Shown piece after piece: positions 19,625 to 28,966 of a DNA stretch of 64,000 bases. The notes below the pieces were generated by a model. The model saw only the letters and a program-made list of their open reading frames with translations. It had not been told where the DNA came from and ran no database searches. The position numbers and the translations under genes are program-made. Origin of the DNA: Paraburkholderia lycopersici (GTDB lineage Bacteria > Pseudomonadota > Gammaproteobacteria > Burkholderiales > Burkholderiaceae); the NCBI RefSeq assembly GCF_900096975.1, contig NZ_FMYQ01000009.1, positions 1-64,000 on the forward strand, in the 5' to 3' direction. Each line of letters opens with the position of its first letter. Within the stretch, counting starts at the first letter, position 1.

Positions 19625-20476
19625 TCAGCCGGAGCTCGCGCGGCAGCTCGTGCATGGTACCTGGGTGAGCACGCGCTCGGCCGGGTCGGATTCGAGCCGC
19701 ACGGCCGAGAGCTTTTCTCCCCACACGCAGCCCGAATCGAGCCCGATCAGGTTCTCGCGCAAGGTGAGGCCGAGCGCGGCCCAGTGGCCGAACACCACTG
19801 TGATGTCGGCCGTTTTGCGCTCGGGCACGTCGAACCAGGGCATGAATCCGGGCGGCGCCGAATCGAGGCCACCGCTCGACGAAAAGTCCATCACGCCGTC
19901 GCGATTGCAGAAACGCATGCGCGTGAGCGCGCTGCAGGTCACGCGCAGCCGGTCGATCCCTTTCAAGTCCTTCGACCAGCGGTTCGGCTCGTTGCCGTAG
20001 AGGCCCGCGAGCGTTTCCTTCCAGTTCTCGCGGCGTAATGCCTTTTCAAGATCGTATGCGAGTTCCATCGTGAGATCGAGGTCCCATTGCGGCAACACGC
20101 CCGCATGCACCATCAGCATGCCGTTGTCGTAGTGCGCGATCGGACGGTGGCGCACCCAGTGCAGAAGGTCTTCCGCGTCCGGCGCGTTCAGGATGTCGTC
20201 GATGGTGTCGCCTTTCTTCGACTTGCGAATGCCGGCCGACACGGACAGCAGATGCAGGTCATGGTTGCCCAGCACGGCCACGCCGCGCTCGCCGAGCGCG
20301 ATCACTTCGCGCAGCGTCTCGAGCGATTCGGGGCCGCGATTGATCAGGTCGCCCGCGAACCACAGCGGCGTGCTCGGGGAGGGCGCGGCCTTGGCGAGCA
20401 GTTCGCGAAACGGTGTGAGGCAACCTTGGAGATCGCCGAAGGCGAGAGGGGGCAGAAGCGGCTCGTGCGTGGTCAT
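19625..20476 (-). CDS. apaH: Bis(5'-nucleosyl)-tetraphosphatase, symmetrical
   Basis: ApaH hydrolyses Ap4A to two ADP and removes Np4 caps from RNA. The 283-residue protein shows the metallophosphatase motifs in order: FGDLQGCL (GDxxG), WFAGDLINRGPESLE (GDxxxRG), VLGNHDLHLL (GNHD), LMVHAGVLPQWD (HAG) and VFGHWAALG (GHW). Length is standard. In the first motif LQ replaces the usual IQ/VH, which is conservative. Start ATG at 20476. It converges with the oxygenase gene and is divergent from rmlB, marking the left border of the polysaccharide locus. Confidence 0.96.
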   Translation of the reverse strand: MTTHEPLLPPLAFGDLQGCLTPFRELLAKAAPSPSTPLWFAGDLINRGPESLETLREVIALGERGVAVLGNHDLHLLSVSAGIRKSKKGDTIDDILNAPDAEDLLHWVRHRPIAHYDNGMLMVHAGVLPQWDLDLTMELAYDLEKALRRENWKETLAGLYGNEPNRWSKDLKGIDRLRVTCSALTRMRFCNRDGVMDFSSSGGLDSAPPGFMPWFDVPERKTADITVVFGHWAALGLTLRENLIGLDSGCVWGEKLSAVRLESDPAERVLTQVPCTSCRASSG

Positions 20477-20885
20477 TGAAACGAAAACAGGTGCGAATCG
20501 GGCTTGAGGCGGCCTGGCAGGGTGCCGGAGAAGGAAGTGACGGTATCACAGGACAACGACTGCGGTGTGATTGGCCGTGTGAATCTGGCCGTCTGATTTC
20601 CGGTGACCGGGCGGGTTTGCGCAAGCAAATCGAGGCGATGCGAGTTCGCGAATTGTCGCGCCGGGGCGAACGCAGCGGAAATTGTCAAGCTGTTTCAAGA
20701 TGTTAGGGGTATGGCTTTCGTTGGGCCGGTCCGTATAATTGCCCGGTACAAAATCAGAGTCGGAGTCTGCAGAAAGGGCGAAAATGGCCGTTATCCCGCC
20801 AATAGTCCCTTTTCAGCATTTTTCTGATCGTGTGGAGATGGCGGCCGCTGGGCGCGCCCCAATCTCGCGCCAAAAAAGGAGTTCC
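20477..20885. other. Divergent control region of apaH and rmlB
   Basis: About 410 bases. A perfect TATAAT lies at 20734-20739 on the plus strand, pointing at rmlB, but no good -35 box is found 16-18 nt upstream, so the promoter may need an activator. The rmlB ribosome binding site AAAAAAGGAG lies just before 20886. No other gene is visible. Confidence 0.45.
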
Positions 20886-21947
20886 ATGATCCTGGTAACG
20901 GGCGGCGCCGGTTTTATCGGCGCCAACTTTGTGCTTGACTGGTTGCGTCAATCGGACGAAGCCGTTCTGAACGTCGACAAGCTGACCTACGCGGGCAATC
21001 TTGGAACGTTGAAATCGCTGCAGGGCAATCCGATGCACGTTTTCGCCCGCGTGGACATTTGCGACAGCGCGGCGCTCGACGCCCTGTTCGCGCAACACAA
21101 GCCGCGCGCGGTGCTGCATTTCGCAGCGGAGAGCCATGTCGACCGCTCCATTCACGGCCCGGCGGACTTTGTCCAGACCAACGTGGTCGGCACCTTTACC
21201 TTGCTGGAGGCGGCGCGCCGGTACTGGGGCAGCCTGCCCGACGTCGAAAAGGCCGCATTCCGCTTCCTGCACGTTTCGACGGACGAAGTCTTCGGTTCGC
21301 TTTCACCGACCGACCCGCAATTCTCCGAAACGACCCCCTATGCGCCGAACAGCCCATATTCGGCGACCAAGGCCGGCTCGGATCATCTCGTGCGCGCGTA
21401 TCACCACACGTACGGGTTGCCGACGCTCACCACAAACTGCTCGAACAACTACGGTCCGTACCAGTTTCCCGAAAAGCTCATTCCGCTGATGATCGCCAGC
21501 GCGCTCGGCGGCAAGCCGCTGCCCGTGTACGGCGATGGCCAGAACGTGCGCGACTGGCTCTACGTGGGCGATCACTGCAGCGCGATTCGCGAAGTGCTCG
21601 CGCGCGGCAAGGTCGGCGAAACGTATAACGTCGGCGGCTGGAACGAAAAGAAGAACCTCGACGTCGTGCATACGCTGTGCGACCTGCTCGACGAACTGCG
21701 CCCCAGGGCTGGCGGGTCGTATCGCGAGCAGATCACCTATGTGAAGGACCGACCCGGTCATGATCGCCGTTACGCGATCGACGCGCGCAAGCTCGAGCGC
21801 GAACTGGGCTGGAAGCCGGCCGAGACGTTCGAAACCGGTCTTGCGAAGACGGTGCGCTGGTATCTCGAGAACCAGGCATGGGTCGACGATGTCGCCTCGG
21901 GCGACTATCGCAAGTGGGTCGAAACGAACTACGCGCAACGCGCATAA
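20886..21947 (+). CDS. rmlB: dTDP-glucose 4,6-dehydratase
   Basis: RmlB converts dTDP-glucose to dTDP-4-keto-6-deoxyglucose, step two of dTDP-L-rhamnose synthesis. The 353-residue extended SDR begins [20 protein letters not shown] (NAD-binding GxxGxxG). [20 protein letters not shown], the catalytic [27 protein letters not shown] (YxxxK) and [17 protein letters not shown] follow. The open frame reaches further upstream, but ATG 20886 with an AAGGAG site is clearly the start. It is the first gene of rmlBACD and is followed 8 nt later by rmlA. Confidence 0.98.
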   Translation: MILVTGGAGFIGANFVLDWLRQSDEAVLNVDKLTYAGNLGTLKSLQGNPMHVFARVDICDSAALDALFAQHKPRAVLHFAAESHVDRSIHGPADFVQTNVVGTFTLLEAARRYWGSLPDVEKAAFRFLHVSTDEVFGSLSPTDPQFSETTPYAPNSPYSATKAGSDHLVRAYHHTYGLPTLTTNCSNNYGPYQFPEKLIPLMIASALGGKPLPVYGDGQNVRDWLYVGDHCSAIREVLARGKVGETYNVGGWNEKKNLDVVHTLCDLLDELRPRAGGSYREQITYVKDRPGHDRRYAIDARKLERELGWKPAETFETGLAKTVRWYLENQAWVDDVASGDYRKWVETNYAQRA

Positions 21948-21955
21948 GGGCGGCG

Positions 21956-22849
21956 ATGGCACGCAAAGGCATTATCCTGGCCGGGGGCTCCGGCACACGG
22001 CTCTATCCGATCACGCGGGCAGTCTCGAAGCAACTGCTGCCGGTGTACGACAAGCCGATGATTTATTACCCGCTGGCGACGTTGATGGTGGCCGGTATCC
22101 GTGACGTGCTCGTCATCTCCACGCCGCAGGACACGCCGCGTTTCGAAGAGATGCTGGGTGACGGCAGCCAGTGGGGCATGAACATACAGTACGCCGTTCA
22201 GCCTTCGCCGGACGGCCTCGCGCAGGCGTTCATCATCGGCCGCGATTTCGTCGGCAACGATCCGTCGGCGCTCATTCTCGGCGACAACATTTTCTACGGC
22301 CACGATCTCGCAAAGCAGCTCGAACATGCCGACGCCCAGCGCGCGGGCGCGACGGTGTTCGCCTATCACGTGCACGATCCCGAGCGCTACGGCGTGGTGG
22401 AGTTCGACAAGGACTTTCGCGCACTGTCGATCGAAGAGAAGCCCGCGATGCCGCGCTCGAACTACGCGGTCACCGGACTCTACTTCTACGACAACCGCGT
22501 GTGCGACATCGCTGCCGACATCAAGCCCTCGGCGCGCGGCGAGCTCGAGATCACCGACGTCAATTCGTGCTACCTGCGCGACGACGCGCTCAACGTCGAG
22601 ATCCTGGGGCGCGGCTACGCGTGGCTCGATACCGGCACGCACGATTCGCTGATCGACGCGGCGACGTTCATCGCGACGCTGCAAAAGCGTCAGGGGCTCG
22701 TCGTCGCGTGTCCGGAAGAGATCGCGTTCCGCCGCAAATGGATCGACGCGGAGCAACTGCAAAAGCTTGCCACGCCGCTCGCGAAGAACGGTTACGGCAA
22801 GTACCTCCTGAACATTCTTACGGACAAGGTCGCATGGTCATCGCGGTAA
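21956..22849 (+). CDS. rmlA: Glucose-1-phosphate thymidylyltransferase
   Basis: RmlA makes dTDP-glucose from dTTP and glucose-1-phosphate. The 297-residue protein carries the nucleotidyltransferase signature [47 protein letters not shown], the VVEFD/SIEEKP block and [16 protein letters not shown]. Length and motif order are those of the housekeeping/O-antigen RmlA. The end of the gene overlaps rmlC by 16 bases, so the two are translationally coupled. Feedback inhibition by dTDP-rhamnose is known for the family. Confidence 0.98.
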   Translation: MARKGIILAGGSGTRLYPITRAVSKQLLPVYDKPMIYYPLATLMVAGIRDVLVISTPQDTPRFEEMLGDGSQWGMNIQYAVQPSPDGLAQAFIIGRDFVGNDPSALILGDNIFYGHDLAKQLEHADAQRAGATVFAYHVHDPERYGVVEFDKDFRALSIEEKPAMPRSNYAVTGLYFYDNRVCDIAADIKPSARGELEITDVNSCYLRDDALNVEILGRGYAWLDTGTHDSLIDAATFIATLQKRQGLVVACPEEIAFRRKWIDAEQLQKLATPLAKNGYGKYLLNILTDKVAWSSR

Positions 22850-23385
22850 CGGCTACGTCGCTTCCTGAAGTCAAGATCATCGAGCCGAAGGTGTTCGGCG
22901 ATGCGCGCGGCTTCTTTTACGAGAGCTTCAACGCCCGCGAATTCGCGGAGCAGGTCGAGGCGAACGTCGAGTTCGTCCAGGACAATCACTCGCGCTCGGC
23001 GAAGGGCGTATTGCGCGGCCTCCACTATCAGATCGAGCATGCGCAGGGCAAGCTCGTGCGTGTGGTCGAGGGCGAAGTGTTCGACGTCGCCGTTGATGTC
23101 CGCCGCCTCTCGCCGAACTTCGGCAAGTGGGTCGGCGTCAGGCTCTCGTCCGATAATCATCGTCAGCTTTGGGTGCCGCCGGGCTTCGCACACGGTTTCG
23201 TGGTGCTTTCCGGTTCGGCGCAATTCCTCTACAAGACGACCGACTACTGGTTCCCCGAGCACGAGCGCTGCATCGTCTGGAACGATCCGGAAATCGGCAT
23301 TGACTGGCCGATCGATTTCGAGCCGGTGCTGGCGGCGAAGGATGCGGCTGGCAGCTTCTTGCGGGAGGCCGAAGTCTATGACTGA
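22834..23385 (+). CDS. rmlC: dTDP-4-dehydrorhamnose 3,5-epimerase
   Basis: RmlC epimerises the 4-keto sugar at C3 and C5. The 183-residue cupin carries [40 protein letters not shown] (catalytic His), [35 protein letters not shown] and YKTTDYW. The start ATG at 22834 lies inside the end of rmlA, and its own end overlaps rmlD by 8 bases. The tight overlaps indicate one transcript with coupled translation. Confidence 0.97.
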   Translation: MVIAVTATSLPEVKIIEPKVFGDARGFFYESFNAREFAEQVEANVEFVQDNHSRSAKGVLRGLHYQIEHAQGKLVRVVEGEVFDVAVDVRRLSPNFGKWVGVRLSSDNHRQLWVPPGFAHGFVVLSGSAQFLYKTTDYWFPEHERCIVWNDPEIGIDWPIDFEPVLAAKDAAGSFLREAEVYD

Positions 23386-24277
23386 TCAGCGCGCAGACCG
23401 CGTCATTTTGCTCACGGGCGGCACGGGACAGGTTGGTTTTGAGCTGCGCCGCAGTTTGCAGGGGCTCGGTAAAGTGGTTGCGCCTGCACATGGCGAGCTC
23501 GATCTGGAAAATCCCGCGCAATTGCGCGAATGCGTGCGCGCGCTGCGGCCGGCGCTGATCGTGAACCCGGCTGCCTATACCGCGGTGGATCGCGCGGAGG
23601 GCGACGTCGAACGCGCTCGCCGCATCAACGCCGAGGCGCCGCGCGTGCTGGCGGAGGAGGCCGCGCGGATCGCAGCGCCGTTCATCCACTATTCGACCGA
23701 TTACGTGTTCGACGGCAAGTCGGAGCGTCCCTATGTCGAAGACGACGCGACGGCCCCGCTCAACACGTATGGCGCCACCAAGCTCGAGGGCGAGCAGGCG
23801 GTCGCGGCCGTTGGCGGCGCGCATTTGATTTTTCGCACGAGCTGGGTCTATGGCACGCGCGGCCACAATTTCCTGCTCACGATGCTCAAGCTTGCCGCCG
23901 AACGCGACACGCTGCGTATCGTGGCCGATCAGGTCGGCGCGCCCACGTGGTCGTCGACGATCGCGTCGTTGAGTGCCGCGATCGCCGCGCAGGCGCTCGC
24001 GGCTGGCGATCCCAAGGGATGGTGGGCAAGTCGATCGGGCGTCTATCATCTGACGGCGGCGGGCGCCACGTCGTGGGCCGGCTTCGCCGAGGCGATTTTC
24101 GCCGATGCGCAGCTCGCACATGTGCCGGCGGTGACACCGATTTCGTCTGCGGAATACCCGACTCCCGCAGCCCGTCCGCTCAATTCACGCTTGAATAACG
24201 AAAAGCTTGCGCGGACATTCGATCTGCGCGCACCGGACTGGCGGGAAGCTTTGCGACTTTGTATTGCTGCGCGGTGA
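23378..24277 (+). CDS. rmlD: dTDP-4-dehydrorhamnose reductase
   Basis: RmlD reduces the last intermediate to dTDP-L-rhamnose with NAD(P)H. The 299-residue SDR has the GGTGQVGFELRRSLQ nucleotide-binding loop, NPAAYTAVDRAEGD, HYSTDYVFDG, YGATKLEGEQAV (YxxxK) and FRTSWVYGTRGHNFLLTML. It closes the rmlBACD operon; the next gene starts about 500 bases downstream after an AT-rich gap with a perfect inverted repeat. Confidence 0.97.
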   Translation: MTDQRADRVILLTGGTGQVGFELRRSLQGLGKVVAPAHGELDLENPAQLRECVRALRPALIVNPAAYTAVDRAEGDVERARRINAEAPRVLAEEAARIAAPFIHYSTDYVFDGKSERPYVEDDATAPLNTYGATKLEGEQAVAAVGGAHLIFRTSWVYGTRGHNFLLTMLKLAAERDTLRIVADQVGAPTWSSTIASLSAAIAAQALAAGDPKGWWASRSGVYHLTAAGATSWAGFAEAIFADAQLAHVPAVTPISSAEYPTPAARPLNSRLNNEKLARTFDLRAPDWREALRLCIAAR

Positions 24278-24775
24278 ATGCTTTCGGAAATGTTTTAGAT
24301 GCATCAAAGTGAAAAACATATTGCTGTTTAGTTAATTCACCACATTTAAGCGAAAATTTGAAACGATTGGCATCTTTTGTTGCCAATCGTTTCCAGCATG
24401 AATTGGCCAGCCGTTGATTGTTGGCCTTTCGGGTACAATCCTCGCTGCGCCAGATTCTGGATCATCCAGTTTGAGCACCTCAATGCGCGGGCTACGCGCG
24501 CCGCTCAACTATCGTGTTGTCCCCATGTTCCGCGGGTTTCGACGCCGACAACTTTGGTGGCGGGGCAGCAGGCGGTGCGAAACTCGCAATAGTCAGTCGA
24601 TAGAGATGTATGGCGCTAGCTTCGGTGAACAGGCCCCATTGCGTTGGAAATACATTATGTAATTGTTGCTGCGTGCATGGTGCAGTGCAGTAAGATCGCC
24701 CGGAAACAGGCGATTGGCATCTGAAAGTACCTGAATACGCGTCTGCTTGAGAGCGGAACGAGAGAGGAACGTTGA
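24278..24775. other. AT-rich intergenic region in the polysaccharide locus
   Basis: About 500 bases between rmlD and the WsaF-like gene, visibly more AT-rich than the flanking genes. It contains a 13-bp perfect inverted repeat (24360-24393, listed separately). A possible -10 TACAAT lies at 24434-24439 without a well-spaced -35. No coding sequence with family features is seen. Confidence 0.5.
24360..24393. repeat. Perfect 13-bp inverted repeat downstream of rmlD
   Basis: GAAACGATTGGCA at 24360-24372 and TGCCAATCGTTTC at 24381-24393 pair perfectly around an 8-nt loop. No T run follows, so it is not a classical terminator. It could be an mRNA-end hairpin of rmlBACD or a regulator binding site upstream of the next operon. 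Confidence 0.7.
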
Positions 24776-25987
24776 ATGGCTGAAATCGCGTGGCTCATTC
24801 CGAGATTGATTGATGGGTCGGGCGGACATCGAACCATGTTGCAACACGCGCATGCGCTCGAGAAAAAAGGTCATCGCTGCCATCTCTATATCGAAGGCAC
24901 TGGCGCGCCTGGCGAAACGCCGCCGGAACATGTCGAAAAACGCTTCGGTTACCGTTTCGAGAATGTTCGCTTCGGTTGGGGCGATGTGCGTCGAGCGGAT
25001 CTCGTCGTTGCCACTGTCTGGTATTCGGCGCCCGTTGTCGCGAATTTGCCGTTCCCGTGCGAGAAGATATATTTTGTTCAGGATTTCGAAGCTTGCTTCT
25101 TTCCGATGGGCGACGCGTTTCTTCTCGCCGAGAATTCCTATACGCACGGACTCACGCCGGTGACCATCGGTCGCTGGTTGCGCCATGAGCTGCAAAGCCG
25201 TTTCGGCACGGCGGGCTGGCATTTCGACTTCGGCGCCGACACAGCCGTATACCGGCCGTTGCCCGATGCGACTCGCGAGCGCTCGGTGTGCTTCATCCAC
25301 AAGCCGGAAAAGCCGCGTCGTTGCGCGCGCATCGGTCTGCAGGCGCTCTCCATCGTCAAGCACCGCATGCCCGATGTGAAGATTCAGCTTTACGGCTCGC
25401 AGGAAAAGCCTCGCGTGGATTTTCCCGTCGAACATCTCGGGCTGCTCGACTACGAAGCCTGCAACGCGCTCTACAATCGCGCGGCTGTGGGGCTGTGCCT
25501 GAGTTCGTCGAATCCCTCCCGTATTCCGTTCGAAATGATGGCGGCCGGCCTGCCTGTCGTCGAGCTGTGGCGCGGCAACACCGTCCACGATTTTCCGGAC
25601 GACGCCATGCGCCTGTGTCATCAGACGCCCGAAGCGATCGCTGAAGGGCTGCTCGACGTGCTCGCCGATCCCGCGCTCGCCGCGCGCATGAGCGAGGCGG
25701 CGAGGGCTTTCATGCGCGATCGTGCCATTGCCATCGAAACCGAACAGTTCTGCCACGCGGTCGAGCGTGTGCTGGCAGGCGAGCGCGCCGCGCCGCTGGA
25801 GGATCGCGAGCGCCTCTATCGCGCCGGTCCGGTATTCGCCGGCGAGCGCGTTGGCGTGCTGCCCGCCGCGCTGCGCGCGCGCCTCGCGGAGCCGCCGAAC
25901 GCTCGCCTCAATGAACTGCCGCCGCATCTGCGCAAGTTCGTCGCGTGGGGTGCACGCACCGCACGGCGCCTGCTCGAATACAGGTAG
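24776..25987 (+). CDS. WsaF-like GT4 rhamnosyltransferase
   Basis: A 403-residue GT-B glycosyltransferase. EIAWLIPRLIDGSGGHRTML supplies the N-terminal sugar-donor loop. KIYFVQDFEACFFPMGDAFL then LAENSYTHGL matches the characteristic central block of WsaF, the dTDP-rhamnose-using enzyme of the Geobacillus S-layer glycan. FIHKPEKPRRCARIGLQAL and LSSSNPSRIPFEMMAAGLPV (GT4 C-terminal E-x7-E type region) follow. Directly upstream rmlBACD makes its likely donor, dTDP-L-rhamnose. The start ATG 24776 has an AGAGAGGAAC site. The acceptor and linkage are not predictable; rhamnosyl transfer is inference from family and context. Confidence 0.82.
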   Translation: MAEIAWLIPRLIDGSGGHRTMLQHAHALEKKGHRCHLYIEGTGAPGETPPEHVEKRFGYRFENVRFGWGDVRRADLVVATVWYSAPVVANLPFPCEKIYFVQDFEACFFPMGDAFLLAENSYTHGLTPVTIGRWLRHELQSRFGTAGWHFDFGADTAVYRPLPDATRERSVCFIHKPEKPRRCARIGLQALSIVKHRMPDVKIQLYGSQEKPRVDFPVEHLGLLDYEACNALYNRAAVGLCLSSSNPSRIPFEMMAAGLPVVELWRGNTVHDFPDDAMRLCHQTPEAIAEGLLDVLADPALAARMSEAARAFMRDRAIAIETEQFCHAVERVLAGERAAPLEDRERLYRAGPVFAGERVGVLPAALRARLAEPPNARLNELPPHLRKFVAWGARTARRLLEYR

Positions 25988-25991
25988 GGCC

Positions 25992-28040
25992 ATGTACAAG
26001 CTACGGACGATCGACGTCTGGGATACGCTGCTGCGGCGCGAATGTCATCCCGATCTGATCAAGCTCGCCACCGCGCGTCATCTGCTGATTGCTGCGCGCG
26101 CCGCGCTCAAGCCCGATCTGCAAGATCATCATCTGCTTCTGCGCGAGCGTCAGCACGCCGAGCGCCGCCTCGCCGTGCGCGCGAGGGAGAGCGGACGCGA
26201 CGACGAATACACGCTGGACGAAGTGCTGCGCGCATGGCTGCCCGCCGTGCTCGCGGACGGCACCGAAGGCGAGATCGAACGTCTGGTGGCCGAGCTCGCC
26301 GCTTACGAATTCGAGCACGAACTTCGGCACACCTACGCCGATCCCGACATCGGCGAGTTTCTGGCGCGCTATCCCGCGGAGCGCACGCTGTTCCTTTCCG
26401 ACTTCTATATGCCTGCCGCCGATATCGCGCGGCTGCTGCATGCGCATGGTCTGGCCGCACTCGTGCCGGGAGGCGTGAGCTCGTGCGACGTCGGGCTGAA
26501 CAAGCGCTCGGGCCGGCTCTTCGACTATGTGCACGAGCAGTGCGGCGTCGCGCCGTCCGAGCACGTGCATATCGGCGACAACGCGCAGTCCGACGTTGCC
26601 GTGCCGGGCAGGCGCGGCATCGAAGCCGTGCTCTATCAGCCCGAGTCGGAGCACCGGTTGCGCGAGGCGCGCGAGCGCCTCTTTCCCGGCCGTGCGGCGC
26701 TGTTCGCGCAGATCGACGAAGCGGCCTCCGAGGCGTCGCAGGATGCGCTGGCGCAACTCGACCCCGCTGCGCGCGGCGCGTTCCGGCTCGGACTCAAGGC
26801 CGCGCCGCTGCTGGTCGGCTATGCGCTTTTCATCGCCGAGACGGTGGCCCGCGAGCGTCCCGACGCGTTGTACTTCTTCACGCGCGAAGGCGAGTTCTTG
26901 ATCGAGGTGTACCGGCTGTTCGCCGCCGAAGCGCGCCGCGCGGGTTACGCGTGCCCCGATGGCGATCTGCTCGAGACGAGCCGCATCGCCACGTTCTGCG
27001 CGTCCCTGCGCGCGGTCGATACGCAGGAGATGATGCGCCTGTGGAGCACCTACACGACGCAATCGCTCTCGGCGATGGCGAAGACGCTGCGCATCGAGCC
27101 CGCGCTGATCGAGCCGATGGCCGCGCGTCACGGGCTCGACATCGACCAGAAGATCATTCGTCCGTGGACCGACGAGCGCGTGCAGCAGCTTTTCGCCGAT
27201 CCTGAATTTGTCGAGCTCGTGGCGGGGCGCTGTGCGGCGGACCGCGAACATGCGCTCGCCTGGTTCGCGCAGCACGGACTGTCGCCGCGAAGCGGACGCG
27301 TTTGCACCGTCGACGTAGGCTGGCGGGGCACGATTCAGGACAACATCGCGCTGATGTTGCCGACGGTCGAGTTCACGGGCCTCTATCTCGGACTGCAGCG
27401 TTTCCTGAACCCGCAGCCGGGCAACTGCGCGAAGCTCGCCTATGGTCCGAACGCGAATCTTTCTCTCGATCACGTGCGTCTGCTGGACGCGGTTTCGCCG
27501 GTCGAGATGCTCATGAATTCGGCGTCAGGCAGCGTGACGGGCTATGCTGCCGATGCCGACCGCCAGATGCGCGCGCTCAAATACGTCGATGAAGGCGAGA
27601 ACGCCGTTCACCACGACTTCGTGCAGCACTTTCAGGCCGGCGTGCTGTCCGCCGCGCGCACATGGTCCCGTTACGTCGGACCTCACGCGATTGCGAGCGG
27701 CGAGCTTCGCGAGCTCGCGTGCAGCATCTGGGCCGACCTTGTCATCCGCTCGCCGGCGCAGCTTGCCGAGGCGTATTCGTCGCTGAACCACAACGAGTTC
27801 TTCGGCGTCGGCGGTTTCGTCGACAAGGGCGCCGTGCCGAGCCGCCGCGATCTCGTCGCGGCGCTTTACGACGTGCACGTGCGCGAGGACGTGATCCTGT
27901 ATCTGCGGCAGACGCAATGGGCCGCAGGCGTATGGCGCCGCAAGGATCTCGGGCTCGTCCACAAGTGCATGCTGGCCGGCGCGCTTACGGGCGGGCGCAT
28001 CGTCAAGCAGTTGCGCCAGCGTTACCGGGCGCGCCGATGA
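25992..28040 (+). CDS. Large HAD-fusion protein of the polysaccharide locus, copy 1
   Basis: A 682-residue protein whose first 230 residues form a HAD phosphatase-like domain with all motifs: IDVWDTLLRR (D8 and D11), LFLSDFYMP (motif II), LNKRSGRLFDYV (Lys) and HIGDNAQSDVAVPG (motif IV). The remaining 450 residues are a conserved but uncharacterised region containing ALYFFTREGEFLIEVYRLFA and VCTVDVGWRGTIQDNIALML. A paralogue with the same two segments is encoded at 39427-41913. Family COG5610 (predicted HAD hydrolases) is the likely grouping. The gene starts 4 nt after the WsaF-like gene and overlaps the next glycosyltransferase by ATGA, so it belongs to glycan assembly. Substrate unknown. 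Confidence 0.72.
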   Translation: MYKLRTIDVWDTLLRRECHPDLIKLATARHLLIAARAALKPDLQDHHLLLRERQHAERRLAVRARESGRDDEYTLDEVLRAWLPAVLADGTEGEIERLVAELAAYEFEHELRHTYADPDIGEFLARYPAERTLFLSDFYMPAADIARLLHAHGLAALVPGGVSSCDVGLNKRSGRLFDYVHEQCGVAPSEHVHIGDNAQSDVAVPGRRGIEAVLYQPESEHRLREARERLFPGRAALFAQIDEAASEASQDALAQLDPAARGAFRLGLKAAPLLVGYALFIAETVARERPDALYFFTREGEFLIEVYRLFAAEARRAGYACPDGDLLETSRIATFCASLRAVDTQEMMRLWSTYTTQSLSAMAKTLRIEPALIEPMAARHGLDIDQKIIRPWTDERVQQLFADPEFVELVAGRCAADREHALAWFAQHGLSPRSGRVCTVDVGWRGTIQDNIALMLPTVEFTGLYLGLQRFLNPQPGNCAKLAYGPNANLSLDHVRLLDAVSPVEMLMNSASGSVTGYAADADRQMRALKYVDEGENAVHHDFVQHFQAGVLSAARTWSRYVGPHAIASGELRELACSIWADLVIRSPAQLAEAYSSLNHNEFFGVGGFVDKGAVPSRRDLVAALYDVHVREDVILYLRQTQWAAGVWRRKDLGLVHKCMLAGALTGGRIVKQLRQRYRARR

Positions 28041-28966
28041 CGACGCTTCCGATGCCAGACGCGCCCGCATCGCCGGCAAACGGTGAACTCGCGCAGGTGG
28101 GCGGCACGATGGGTGCGCCGCGCGTCCAACTCGACGATCTGTCGGTTTCCGTCGTGATTTATCGACCCGACGTGGATGTGCTCACGCGCACGTTCGAGTG
28201 CCTCGGCGCCGCGGCGCGCGCGTTTGTCGCCGCGCGGCGCGGCAGGACCGTGAGCCTGAGCGTCGTCGACAACGGCGACGCTCCGGGCGGCGACGGCGTC
28301 TCCTCCGGGCTCGCGCCTGCGTTCGCGGCGCTGCGCGCCCACGGTGTTCCGTACCGCGTGATTGGCGGCCACGGCAACGTCGGCTATGGGCGCGGCCACA
28401 ATCTCGCGCTGGAAGGCGTGGGCAGCGCGTGCCATCTCGTGCTCAATCCCGATATCGACATGGAGCCCGAAGCGCTCGTCGAGGCAGTCGGATTCCTGGA
28501 GCGTCACCCGGAGGTGGGCTTGCTCACGCCGTGGGTCGGTGACGCCGACGGCCGCACGCAGTATCTCTGCCGACGCTTCCCCGCCGTGCTCGACCTGCTG
28601 GTGCGCGGCTTTCTGCCGGCAAGTCTGCGAAGCGCGTTCGCGAGCCGCCTCGCGCGCTACGAAATGCGCGAAGCCATCAACGTCCGCGACGTGGTATGGG
28701 AGCCGCCGATCGTGAGCGGCTGCTTCATGTTGTTTCGCACCACCGTGCTCAAGCAGTTGGGCGGATTCGATCCGCGCTACTTCCTCTATTTCGAGGACTA
28801 CGACCTGAGCCTGCGCACCCATGCGCTAGCACAGGTCGCCTACGTTCCCGCGGTGTGCGTCGTGCACCATGGCGGCGGCGCCTCGCGCAAGGGCTTTGCG
28901 CACATCCGCATGTTCGGTGTGTCGCTCGTGAAGTTCTACAACCGCTTTGGATGGAAACTCGTATGA
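28037..28966 (+). CDS. Glycosyltransferase family 2 protein
   Basis: A 309-residue GT-A enzyme. SVSVVIYRPDVDVLTRTFEC begins the nucleotide-binding fold, GNVGYGRGHNLALEG is the typical rhamnosyltransferase-type loop, LVLNPDIDMEPEALVEAVGF carries the metal-binding D-x-D, and GGFDPRYFLYFEDYDLSLRT carries the catalytic ED. The region VVHHGGGASRKGFAHIRM is common in GT2 enzymes of O-antigen clusters. The start overlaps the HAD gene (ATGA at 28037-28040) and the end overlaps the epimerase start in the same way, so the genes are translationally coupled. A rhamnose donor is plausible but unproven. Confidence 0.86.
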   Translation: MTTLPMPDAPASPANGELAQVGGTMGAPRVQLDDLSVSVVIYRPDVDVLTRTFECLGAAARAFVAARRGRTVSLSVVDNGDAPGGDGVSSGLAPAFAALRAHGVPYRVIGGHGNVGYGRGHNLALEGVGSACHLVLNPDIDMEPEALVEAVGFLERHPEVGLLTPWVGDADGRTQYLCRRFPAVLDLLVRGFLPASLRSAFASRLARYEMREAINVRDVVWEPPIVSGCFMLFRTTVLKQLGGFDPRYFLYFEDYDLSLRTHALAQVAYVPAVCVVHHGGGASRKGFAHIRMFGVSLVKFYNRFGWKLV

